Shown: positions 1 to 6,554 of the stretch, in pieces
Numbering within the stretch: position 1 is the stretch's first letter
Layout: every line of letters begins with the position of its first letter
Assembly (NCBI GenBank): GCA_046541515.1
Contig: JBKHDD010000208.1
Location: 1-8,032, forward strand
Source: CAYFVR01 sp046541515
GTDB taxonomy: Bacteria > Desulfobacterota > Desulfobacteria > Desulfobacterales > Desulfococcaceae
Direction of reading: 5' to 3'
Length of the DNA stretch: 8,032 nucleotides
The notes under the pieces: generated by a model
What the model was told of the DNA's origin: nothing
What the model saw: only the letters and a program-made list of their open reading frames with translations
The model's database searches: none
Made by a program: the position numbers and the translations under genes

Positions 1-395
1 GCGTCCCAGCCGGGCGGCAGGTCGCCGGGGTCCACCAGGCAGGGGGCGAGGTGCAGGCTCGCGCCGGATTCGTCCACCCAATGGGACCGAAGGCGTTTCA
101 GCGCGACGGCGGCTTGATCCGGGTCGAATCCGGCGTCGATGAACATGGGGCCATGCTGAAGCCGGACGGTTCGGCCCAACAAGGGCAGCTCTTTTTCCAG
201 AGCCTGGGCAATGGCCACCGGCGCGTCGTCCGCGTCGATCAGCTTGTGGCGGACGGGATTCCAGCCGATGCAATCCTGGACCGCTTTCCCATAGGCCCAG
301 GTCTGCTGAATGCTGGTTTCCCGGCAGCGTCCCAATAAATCGGCCCATTCCGCGGGATCGGAGACGGTTTCCAGGCGAAGGGGATGGTCGGTCAT
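1..395 (-). CDS. FemAB/FemX-like acyltransferase (GNAT fold), N-terminal part
   Basis: Reading leftward from the ATG at 395-393 gives 131 codons with no stop before the window edge, so only the N-terminal part is visible. The protein begins MTDHPLRLETVSDPAEW. The segment at residues 28-36 (SIQQTWAYG), followed about ten residues later by GWNPVRH and then by HGPMF at 81-85, has the layout of the first half of FemAB/FemX-like peptidoglycan-bridge or BioF2-like GNAT acyltransferases (typically S-x-x-Q-x-W-x-x-G, then an R-G-P-x strand). Such enzymes transfer an amino-acyl or acyl group to a cell-envelope or exopolysaccharide precursor; the substrate here cannot be told. The start is supported by AAAAGGAA (409-402) about seven bases upstream. 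No signal peptide or membrane segment is seen, so the protein is probably cytoplasmic. It is divergent from the opgC-like gene. The family call is from sequence pattern only; the catalytic second half is outside the window. Confidence 0.66.
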   Translation of the reverse strand, partial: MTDHPLRLETVSDPAEWADLLGRCRETSIQQTWAYGKAVQDCIGWNPVRHKLIDADDAPVAIAQALEKELPLLGRTVRLQHGPMFIDAGFDPDQAAVALKRLRSHWVDESGASLHLAPCLVDPGDLPPGWD

Positions 396-439
396 GCGCG
401 GTTCCTTTTGTGGGCGATCGGTTTTCAGCGGATGGATAG

Positions 440-451
440 GGGATTAATCCC
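440..451. promoter_or_regulatory. Perfect 12-bp palindrome GGGATTAATCCC, possible operator
   Basis: GGGATTAATCCC is an exact inverted repeat in the 111-base spacer between the divergent femAB-like and opgC-like genes. Its position upstream of both start codons fits a dimeric regulator binding site. On the minus strand it lies inside the spacer of a weak promoter-like pair (TTGCAA, 17 bases, TATCCA) pointing at the femAB-like gene. No known operator is recognised, and a 12-bp palindrome can arise by chance. Confidence 0.3.
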
Positions 452-470
452 GCGATTGCAAGCCTTTTTC

Positions 471-476
471 TTGACA
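471..476 (+). promoter_or_regulatory. TTGACA, isolated -35-like hexamer upstream of opgC-like gene
   Basis: TTGACA at 471-476 matches the sigma-70 -35 consensus exactly and points toward the opgC-like gene. Seventeen bases downstream the sequence is GAAAAG, which is a poor -10 box. If it is used, transcription would start close to 507, leaving almost no leader for the ATG at 507 and slightly favouring the ATG at 567. The conflict keeps confidence low. Confidence 0.2.
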
Positions 477-506
477 GAAGTTCCCGGGGCGGAGAAAAGA
501 AGCAAA

Positions 507-1724
507 ATGATTCCGCCATCCACCGTTGTCCCCGAAAGGATCGAATCCTTGGAATCCTCCCGCTCCATGTCCTACCCGCCCGACCACCCCCGCGACCTGC
601 GGATCGATTTCATCCGGGGGATCGTCATGTTCATCCTCGTCGTCAATCACATCGAGGCCTTTTCCTGGTTCAGTCTGCTCACCTGGGAACGTTTCGGCAT
701 CGCCACCGGCGGGGAGGGCTTCGTGATCCTCTCCGGTTTCGTTCTGGGAATGGTCTATCGCGGCCGGATCGACCGGAGCGGCTGGGGCGACGCCGTCAAC
801 CGGCTGGTGGATCGGTCCACCCAGCTCTACCGGGTCAACCTGTTCGTCATCGTCAGCGTGTTTTTGCTGAACCTGTTGCCGTTTCTGGACGCCTCGGCGG
901 TCATGACCTACGTCAACGCCGATACGGGCAGCGTCTATCCGCTGTATCCCACCGCCCAGGATTCGATCCCCCATTGGGCGGCCCGGACGTTGCTGCTGCA
1001 GATCGGTCCCCACCAGTTCCAGATTCTCGGCCTCTACGTCATTCTGATTTTCGTGACGCCCCTGGCCCTTTGGCTGATTTATCATCGGCGGACCGGGATT
1101 TTGCTGGCCGTCTCCTGGATCATCTACGTGGCCAACTGGGCCTGGCCCATCCGGCCCACCGGCGCGCAGTTCGAATACGCCTTTCCCATTCTCACTTGGC
1201 AGTTGACCTATTTCCATGGGCTGGCGGCCGGCTATCACCGGGACAAGATCGGGGCGGCATGGGCGGACGTCCGATTTCGGCGCGTTTTTTTCGGCGTGGG
1301 GATTCCCATCTTCCTGGCTTGTCTATTTTACGCGCAGAACAACCCCAATCCCCGGCTTCCGGACTGGGCCAAAATTTCGATCATTCCGCCGGATACCTTC
1401 TGGGCCATTTACGAAGACTGGTTCCGGAAGGATCGGCTGGGGCTGGGACGACTGGTCAATTTCTTTTTCCTGCTCTCCTTCGGCTACCTGTTGCTCACCT
1501 GGTTCTGGCGGCCCGTCAACCGGGCCCTGGGCTGGTTCTTCGTCCCCATGGGGCAAGCCTCGCTCTACGTCTTCATCGTCCACGTCTACGCCGTCATGCT
1601 GATCTACAACTTTCCCTTTTTCTTTACCAACGCCCACACCGTGACCCTGGCCTGCTTCCTGGCGTTGGGAGGGATTTGGCTGATGGTGCGGCATCGGGTG
1701 TTGTTTCGGTGGATTCCGAGGTAA
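507..1724 (+). CDS. OpgC-family integral membrane protein
   Basis: The 405-aa product is a polytopic membrane protein with about ten hydrophobic segments (roughly residues 36-50, 72-86, 111-127, 170-190, 197-212, 224-243, 258-276, 316-333, 350-368 and 377-394). It carries the OpgC pattern: DLRIDFIRG at 30-38 followed by NHIE at 47-50, GFVILSGFVLG near 71-81, QILGLYVILIF at 172-182, FPILTWQL at 226-233, and a last helix pair with VFIVHVY at 355-361. OpgC proteins add succinyl groups to osmoregulated periplasmic glucans from the inner membrane; many homologues act in other or unknown polysaccharide acylations, so the substrate is open. The frame stays open upstream to 384, but that would overlap the divergent gene. 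ATG 507 is preferred because GGAG (491-494) and AAGAAG precede it; ATG 567 is a second option with no ribosome site. The gene is followed by a hairpin terminator and appears monocistronic. Confidence 0.83.
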   Translation: MIPPSTVVPERIESLESSRSMSYPPDHPRDLRIDFIRGIVMFILVVNHIEAFSWFSLLTWERFGIATGGEGFVILSGFVLGMVYRGRIDRSGWGDAVNRLVDRSTQLYRVNLFVIVSVFLLNLLPFLDASAVMTYVNADTGSVYPLYPTAQDSIPHWAARTLLLQIGPHQFQILGLYVILIFVTPLALWLIYHRRTGILLAVSWIIYVANWAWPIRPTGAQFEYAFPILTWQLTYFHGLAAGYHRDKIGAAWADVRFRRVFFGVGIPIFLACLFYAQNNPNPRLPDWAKISIIPPDTFWAIYEDWFRKDRLGLGRLVNFFFLLSFGYLLLTWFWRPVNRALGWFFVPMGQASLYVFIVHVYAVMLIYNFPFFFTNAHTVTLACFLALGGIWLMVRHRVLFRWIPR

Positions 1725-1736
1725 TTCGGTAGCCTT

Positions 1737-1755
1737 CCGGCGCCGCCGGTTTTTT
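1737..1755 (+). terminator. Rho-independent terminator after opgC-like gene
   Basis: The stem CCGGC (1737-1741) pairs with GCCGG (1745-1749) around a GCC loop and is followed directly by six T (1750-1755). It begins 13 bases after the opgC-like stop codon, the standard place for intrinsic termination. The stem is only five base pairs but all G:C. Confidence 0.65.
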
Positions 1756-1759
1756 CATG

Positions 1760-1835
1760 GCCCATCTTTTCCGGGAATTTTAAAAATCGCTTGATTTTTG
1801 ATTTTTCCGAGTGGAAAGATGGGCTTTCTTTTTTT
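1760..1835 (+). terminator. Second, long stem-loop with T-rich tail (back-up terminator or boundary element)
   Basis: GCCCATCTTTTCC (1760-1772) and GGAAAGATGGGC (1813-1824) are inverted copies apart from one extra T. They enclose a 40-base AT-rich loop and are followed by TTTCTTTTTTT (1825-1835). Inside the loop is a second perfect hairpin, AAAAATC (1782-1788) with GATTTTT (1793-1799), and GATTTTT is repeated at once at 1800-1806. The structure sits immediately after the first terminator and before pglW. It could be a tandem terminator insulating the defence locus from opgC transcription, or the trace of an insertion boundary. The inverted repeat is seen directly; the role is inferred. Confidence 0.5.
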
Positions 1836-1939
1836 ATGCAATTGGGGGCCCCGCAATGGCCTTGACTTGGCCCCGTGGCGCTTCCCGATCCATTCCTTTT
1901 CACCATTTGTCCACCCCAACGCACCAAGGGAATCCACCC

Positions 1940-4900
1940 ATGCCCCCCAATTCCAATCGCTGGAAAGCCGTTTCCGAATCCGAGTACGCCTGGGAGCGAG
2001 AGGCGCTGGAATTCATCCGGGAGCGGCTGCCCGACCGGGAGCCTTTCCGGGCCTGGGCCAATTTCGAATTCGTCGCCGACGACGGCAGCGTGAACGAGGT
2101 GGACCTGCTCGCCCTGACGCCCAAGGGCTTCTTTCTGGTGGAAATCAAAAGCCGGCCCGGGGTGCTGCGGGGGGACGCGGGGACGTGGACGTGGGAGACG
2201 GACGGCCGGTTTTTCACCACCGACAACCCGTTGATCGGCGCGAATCGGAAAGCCCGAAAGCTGGCGTCTCTGCTCAAGCGGCAAAAAGCGGCGCGAAAGT
2301 CCCGCCTTCCGTTCCTGGAGGCGTTGGTGTTTTGTTCCGCCGAAGATTTGAACAACAAGCTCGATCCGGCGGGGCGAACACGGATTTGTTTGCGGGACCG
2401 GCCCGGGGAGGGCGGCAAACCGGATCGTCCGGGCATAATGGCGGCATTGCTGGAGCGAAAAGCCCAGGGATTGAGGGGAGCGGGAACCGCAACGGTGGAT
2501 CGCCCCGCCGCCAAAACCGTCAGCCGGGCCATGGACCAGGCCGGCATTCGGGAATCCCAGCGGGCGAGGCGGGTGAGCGACTACCGCCTGACGGAAATCA
2601 TCGAAGAGGGGCCGGGCTATCAGGACTGGCGCGCCGTTCACGCCACCTTGCCGGAGGTGGAACGGCGCATCCGGATTTATCTGGTTCGCCGGGCCGCGGA
2701 CGAGGCGGAGCGTCGGACCATCGCCCGGGCCGCTTCCCGGGAGTTTCAGCTTCTGGAAAATCTTCACCATCCCGGCGTGTTGCGGACCCACGGCTTTTCG
2801 GAACACGAGCTGGGTTCGGCCATTATCTTTGAACATCATCCCCGGGCCATGCGGTTGGATCATTTCCTCGCGCAACGAGGTCCTTCTCTGGAGCCGGATC
2901 ACCGGCTTCATTTTCTTCGGCAGATCGCCGAAACCCTTCAGCATGCCCATCAAAAGCATGTGTTCCACCGGGCGTTGTGTCCCCGGAGCATCCTGGTGAC
3001 GGACCCGGCCAAACCCTTCCCGGCCCTGAAGGTGTTCAACTGGCAAAGCGGCTCCCGGGATCAGGGAACCAGCGTTTCCCGCGCCGTGAGCGCCACGGAA
3101 CATGTGGACCGGCTCGTGGAGGACGCCTCCACCGCCTACATGGCCCCGGAATCTCTCCATTCTCCGGAAGCTGGGGGCGAGCATCTCGACGTTTTTTCCT
3201 TGGGCGCCGTCGCGTTTCATCTGTTCACCAACCGGCCGCCCGCGGCCAACGCCCTGGAGCTGAGCGAAACGCTTCGAACCGAGGGCGGCTTGCAGGTTTC
3301 CGCCGTCATTAACGGCGCGGGGGAGGCCCTCCAAGATTTGGTTCGGGAGGCCACCCATCCCGACGTGACCATTCGACTGGACACGGTAAAGGATTTCCTC
3401 GGCGGGTTGGAGCTGGTGGAAGAGGAACTCACCATGCCCGACGAGCAAAAGGGCACGGTGGACGACCCGAACCGGGCCCAGGCCGGGGATTGGCTTCCGG
3501 GCGGCTTTCCCGTGGTAAAGCGGCTGGGTTCGGGCTCCAGTTCCGTGGTTTTTCTGGTGCGCCACGAAGAACGGGACGCCATCCTGAAAGTCGCCCGGGA
3601 CGTGGACCACAACGACCGCATCCGGCAGGAGGCCGAAGTCCTCCGGAAGCTGTTCAACCATCGCGTGGTTAAATTTTACGACCTGGTGGAAATCGGCGAC
3701 CGGGCCGCCATTCTCATGCGGGCCTTGACCCGGAGCCTCAAGGGCGACCGGCGGGAGGTGGAAACCCTGCGGGACTGGCTGCGCCGGGAAGGCCGCCTCC
3801 AATTGGACCTGCTGGAACGGTTCGGCGGCGATCTGCTGGAAGCCGTCCGATATCTGGACGAGGAGGGGTTCAGTCACCGGGACATCAAACCGGACAACTT
3901 GGCCGTGGCCAACGTGGGCAACCGCGACGAACTTCACCTGGTGCTTTTCGATTTTTCCCTCTCCAGAGCCCCGGTGGACAGCATCCGCGTGGGCACCCGG
4001 GGGTATATCGATCCGTTTCTGCCCCTGCGGGAGCCGCGCCAATGGGATTCCTACGCCGAGCGCTGGTCCGCCGCCGTCACCTTGTACGAAATGGCCTCGG
4101 GGCCGGGCCAGTTCCCGGTGTGGGGCGACGGGCGGACCGATCCGGTTCATACCGAGGGCGAGGCGGCCATCGACGCCGAAGGCTTTGAAAGCGGGGTGCG
4201 GGAGGAGCTGGCCAAATTTTTCCGAAAGGCGTTCCGCCGGGAGCCGGGGGAACGGTTCGACAACGCCGCGGAGATGTTGTATGCGTGGCGGGATATTTTT
4301 CGAAATCTCGATCAGTCCATCGTTTCCACCACGACCACCGAAGAAGACGACGCCCCGGCGGCGCTTCCTCGCCCGCTGGAAACGGCCCGGCTGGACACCC
4401 AGATACCGGAGCTGGGCTTCGGCACCCGCTCCCTGAACGCGCTGGACCGGCTGAACGTGCTCACCGTGGCCGATCTGCTGCGGGAGCCCATCACCCGGCT
4501 GTTTCGCATGCGGGGGGTGGGACAGAAAACCCGGCGGGAGATCACCGAGGCGGTGCAGGTGCTGCGGGCGCGGCTGGGGCGTCCCGAGAGCGAACCGCTT
4601 TCGTCCTCCGCCGACCTCTCGGTCAACGAGTCGGAGGAAAACGGCGCCGAGCCCGCTTCGCCGGGCGTGGACCTGCTGGCCGACCGAATCACCCGGTATC
4701 GCGGAACCCGGGACCCCGAAGCCCGCAAGCGAATCATCCGCGCCCTGCTGGGGCTGGGGGAGGGGGAGAGCGGCGAGACGGCGGACCCGTGGCCCACCCA
4801 GGCCGAAACGGCGCGCCGGTTGGAGATGAGCCGCGCCCGGGTGGGGCAGGTGCTGACCGCGTTTCGGGAACGATGGCGCAAAAATTCCCTGGTGACCGGC

Positions 4901-6262
4901 TTGCGGGACGATCTGGCCGCCATCCTCCATTCCAACGGCGGGGTCATGACCCTGCCCGAAATGGTCGAGGCGGTGCTGACGGCCCGGGGTTCGGCCCAGG
5001 AAGCGCCGCTTCGCGCCCGGCTGGCCGGCGCGGTGATCCGGGCCGCCGCGGAGGTGGAACGGACCTTGGCCACGCCCCGGTTCCTGATTCGGCGCGAGGG
5101 CGACCGGATTCTGGTGGCCGAAGGGCCGGAGCTGGCCGATTACGCCTTGCGGCTGGGCGCGGCCGCCGACGAAATGGCGATGGAAGACCCGCTTCTTCCC
5201 CCGGTCCGGGTGATGGAACGGTTGCGGGCCGTGCCGGCGGTGGCGGAGGCCGAACCGCTCCATCCCGCCCGGCTGCTCCGGATCGCGGTTGGCGCCGCCC
5301 GGGTGGCCGCGTTGTCCAGCCGCCAGGAAATCTACCCCCGGGGCATGGGCGCGGATCGGGCGGTAAAATTGTCCCAGGGCGCGTTGCTGGGCGTGAAAAA
5401 GTTGACCCCGGCGGAAGTCCGGCGGCGGGTGGCCGGCCGGTATCCGGAATCCGCGCCCTTGCCCGATCCGCCGGATCTGGATCGGCTGCTGACCGACGCC
5501 GGGCTGGAGCTGCGGTGGGATTCCGAGGCGGAAAACGGGCGGGGCGCCTACCGGTATCCCACCTGGGAGCCCCGGGTTTCCGGGTCGATTACCACGTTGC
5601 GGCGGTATCCCACCGGTTCCGGCGACGGCCCGCCCGCGGGCGAGCTGACGCCGGAAGCCGCCGAGGCGCGTCAATTCGAGGAGCGGCTGAACTTCAACCG
5701 ATCCGAAGGCGGTTTCATCGCCCTGACCACGTCGCCCCGCTGGTACATCGACGCCATCGGTCTGCTGGAACGGCGGTTCCGGTTGCGGGTGTTCGACCTG
5801 GAAGCCGCGTTCCTTTCCGCGCTGGAGGCCACCGCCGGGGAAAAGCGCGTTCGGTGGGAAAAGATCGTCGAGGCCGACGCGGCCCCGGCGGAAAGCCGGG
5901 ACTGGGGCCGCCTGCTGCAACTGGTTCGGATGGCCATGCCCCGGCTGGAGGCGGAACTGTTTTCGGCCCGGGAATTCCTGCTGATCTGCTTTCCCGGCCT
6001 GCTGGCTCGGTACGATCAGATGGGGCTGTTGACCGAGCTGCGGGACCGGGCCGGGCGCGCGCCCGAAACCGGCGGCATTCCCGGCGTCTGGCTGTTGATT
6101 TCCGGGGACGACCAATCCCATTTGCCGGTGCTGGAAGGCCGGGCCGTTCCGGTGATCGGCGCGGGGCAACACGCCCGGGTGCCGGAAAGCTGGCTGGAAA
6201 ACCGGCACCGGGGGCGGCGGACGGCGGATTCGGGTTCCACCGCGGTTTCGGGCTCGGATTGA
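1940..6262 (+). CDS. pglW: BREX type 2 (Pgl) system Ser/Thr protein kinase PglW
   Basis: The 1440-aa cytoplasmic product has the PglW architecture. Residues about 15-135 form a NERD domain with D55, E68 and K70 in the D-x12-E-x-K arrangement of restriction-like nucleases. Residues 213-490 are a kinase-like domain that looks dead: the catalytic loop reads HRALCP at 343-348, the ATP lysine position is Tyr247, and DFG is replaced by FNW; YMAPES and DVFSLG remain. Residues 519-790 are a second kinase with LGSGSS (529-534), K550, HRDIKPDN (646-653) and DFS (671-673), which looks active. An acidic Ser/Thr-rich linker (793-804) may be autophosphorylated. Residues 816-880 resemble the RNA polymerase alpha C-terminal domain, and 950-982 a sigma-region-4-like helix-turn-helix. 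The rest, including a conserved-looking end at 1255-1420, has no clear function. In Pgl systems PglW is the kinase partner of PglX, PglY and PglZ in phage resistance. The start at 1940 follows AAGGGA (1926-1931) by eight bases; the frame extends upstream to 1811, but that would start inside a terminator stem. TTGACT at 1862 could be a -35, but no good -10 is seen. Confidence 0.9.
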   Translation: MPPNSNRWKAVSESEYAWEREALEFIRERLPDREPFRAWANFEFVADDGSVNEVDLLALTPKGFFLVEIKSRPGVLRGDAGTWTWETDGRFFTTDNPLIGANRKARKLASLLKRQKAARKSRLPFLEALVFCSAEDLNNKLDPAGRTRICLRDRPGEGGKPDRPGIMAALLERKAQGLRGAGTATVDRPAAKTVSRAMDQAGIRESQRARRVSDYRLTEIIEEGPGYQDWRAVHATLPEVERRIRIYLVRRAADEAERRTIARAASREFQLLENLHHPGVLRTHGFSEHELGSAIIFEHHPRAMRLDHFLAQRGPSLEPDHRLHFLRQIAETLQHAHQKHVFHRALCPRSILVTDPAKPFPALKVFNWQSGSRDQGTSVSRAVSATEHVDRLVEDASTAYMAPESLHSPEAGGEHLDVFSLGAVAFHLFTNRPPAANALELSETLRTEGGLQVSAVINGAGEALQDLVREATHPDVTIRLDTVKDFLGGLELVEEELTMPDEQKGTVDDPNRAQAGDWLPGGFPVVKRLGSGSSSVVFLVRHEERDAILKVARDVDHNDRIRQEAEVLRKLFNHRVVKFYDLVEIGDRAAILMRALTRSLKGDRREVETLRDWLRREGRLQLDLLERFGGDLLEAVRYLDEEGFSHRDIKPDNLAVANVGNRDELHLVLFDFSLSRAPVDSIRVGTRGYIDPFLPLREPRQWDSYAERWSAAVTLYEMASGPGQFPVWGDGRTDPVHTEGEAAIDAEGFESGVREELAKFFRKAFRREPGERFDNAAEMLYAWRDIFRNLDQSIVSTTTTEEDDAPAALPRPLETARLDTQIPELGFGTRSLNALDRLNVLTVADLLREPITRLFRMRGVGQKTRREITEAVQVLRARLGRPESEPLSSSADLSVNESEENGAEPASPGVDLLADRITRYRGTRDPEARKRIIRALLGLGEGESGETADPWPTQAETARRLEMSRARVGQVLTAFRERWRKNSLVTGLRDDLAAILHSNGGVMTLPEMVEAVLTARGSAQEAPLRARLAGAVIRAAAEVERTLATPRFLIRREGDRILVAEGPELADYALRLGAAADEMAMEDPLLPPVRVMERLRAVPAVAEAEPLHPARLLRIAVGAARVAALSSRQEIYPRGMGADRAVKLSQGALLGVKKLTPAEVRRRVAGRYPESAPLPDPPDLDRLLTDAGLELRWDSEAENGRGAYRYPTWEPRVSGSITTLRRYPTGSGDGPPAGELTPEAAEARQFEERLNFNRSEGGFIALTTSPRWYIDAIGLLERRFRLRVFDLEAAFLSALEATAGEKRVRWEKIVEADAAPAESRDWGRLLQLVRMAMPRLEAELFSAREFLLICFPGLLARYDQMGLLTELRDRAGRAPETGGIPGVWLLISGDDQSHLPVLEGRAVPVIGAGQHARVPESWLENRHRGRRTADSGSTAVSGSD

Positions 6263-6291
6263 AATGGCGTAATGGTGTGCGGGTTGGCGCT

Positions 6292-6307
6292 GGGGGATAA
6301 ATCCCCC
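6292..6307. repeat. Short perfect hairpin 30 bases after pglW
   Basis: GGGGGAT (6292-6298) and ATCCCCC (6301-6307) form a stem whose practical form is six G:C-rich pairs around a TAAA loop. No T-run follows, so it is not a classical intrinsic terminator. It could protect the pglW transcript 3' end or be part of a repeat element. Confidence 0.5.
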
Positions 6308-6368
6308 TGCGAATTCCAATGCCGTTCACTGTGGGATTTCAATTGGCCAATCATGCAAGATTGAGCAA

Positions 6369-6388
6369 GGGCGAATGCAATTCGCCCC
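6369..6388. repeat. REP-like palindromic repeat (GGGCGAAT-GCA-ATTCGCCC)
   Basis: An 8-bp perfect stem, GGGCGAAT (6369-6376) and ATTCGCCC (6380-6387), with a GCA loop, is followed by CTACC. From memory, a motif of the form GGGCGAATGCAATTCGCCC with a flanking CCTAC recurs in intergenic regions of many environmental bacteria, so this is probably one copy of a dispersed palindromic repeat. It lies inside a 7-bp inverted repeat (CCGTTCA 6322-6328, TGAACGG 6408-6414) that may mark the ends of a larger unit of about 93 bases. Only one copy is in the window, so dispersion cannot be shown here. Confidence 0.5.
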
Positions 6389-6482
6389 TACCATTCTTTC
6401 GGTAAAATGAACGGTGTTGCCGCTAATTTTGAAAAAAGCCCGCTTAGGCCGGCTCGGGGTGCGGATTGGCGATGGAGTGGAG

Positions 6483-6504
6483 CCCCGTTCGGGGGGATTT
6501 TTTT
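6483..6504 (+). terminator. Terminator-like hairpin with T7 tail upstream of pglX
   Basis: CCCC (6483-6486) pairs with GGGG (6491-6494) around GTTC; the next inner pair (G:C) would leave only a TT loop. After GGA comes TTTTTTT (6498-6504). The short stem and the three-base gap before the T-run make it a weak terminator. It would end transcription from pglW or act as an attenuator in a pglX leader. Confidence 0.35.
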
Positions 6505-6511
6505 GGGATGA

Positions 6512-6537
6512 GTCGGGGGGGTGTCGCCCGACGTCGG
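6512..6537 (+). promoter_or_regulatory. Leader hairpin and overlapping palindrome before pglX
   Basis: GTCGGG (6512-6517) can pair with CCCGAC (6527-6532), with part of a seven-G tract (6515-6521) in the loop. The 3' arm also belongs to a perfect 10-bp palindrome, CCGACGTCGG (6528-6537), which ends at the base before the AAAGG ribosome site (6538-6542). The RNA hairpin lies 22 bases ahead of the start codon and could affect translation initiation; the DNA palindrome could be a protein site. Both are seen directly; the role is inferred. Confidence 0.35.
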
Positions 6538-6554
6538 AAAGGCGTGTTGGTTTT

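Larger units (their letters stand above)
6263..6554. other. Hairpin-rich spacer between pglW and pglX
   Basis: The 292 bases between the pglW stop and the pglX start hold no convincing gene. They contain at least five inverted-repeat elements: 6292-6307, 6342-6351 (ATTGGCCAAT), 6369-6387, 6483-6496 with a T7 tail, and 6512-6532. TAAAAT at 6403-6408 is one base from the -10 consensus and could be part of a pglX promoter, but its -35 region (around 6380-6386) is poor. The spacer is less GC-rich than its flanks between about 6308 and 6450. It suggests that pglX has its own control region. Confidence 0.6.

Noticed and set aside
51..338. Plus-strand open frame of 95 codons at the left edge
   Set aside because: It is the shadow of the minus-strand FemAB-like gene, whose translation shows family-type motifs.
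384..506. 41-residue N-terminal extension of the OpgC-like protein from ATG 384
   Set aside because: It would overlap the start of the divergent gene and adds no family-like sequence; ATG 507 has a purine-rich site upstream.
444..1238. Minus-strand open frame of 264 codons opposite opgC
   Set aside because: The product is low-complexity and charged, and the plus strand encodes a convincing ten-helix membrane protein.
1811..1939. 43-residue N-terminal extension of PglW from ATG 1811
   Set aside because: That start lies in the 3' arm region of a terminator-like stem-loop, has no ribosome site, and the extension has no domain; ATG 1940 has AAGGGA at good spacing.
4285..6300. Plus-strand open frame of 671 codons in another frame of pglW
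   Set aside because: The product is a Gly/Arg/Ala/Pro-rich sequence typical of frame-shifted GC-rich DNA, and the PglW frame continues unbroken through it.
1604..6319. A 1571-codon open frame on the minus strand covering all of pglW
   Set aside because: It is the antisense shadow of a long GC-rich gene: the product is rich in G, R, P, Q and H with no recognisable domain, while the plus-strand frame shows clear NERD, kinase and other motifs.
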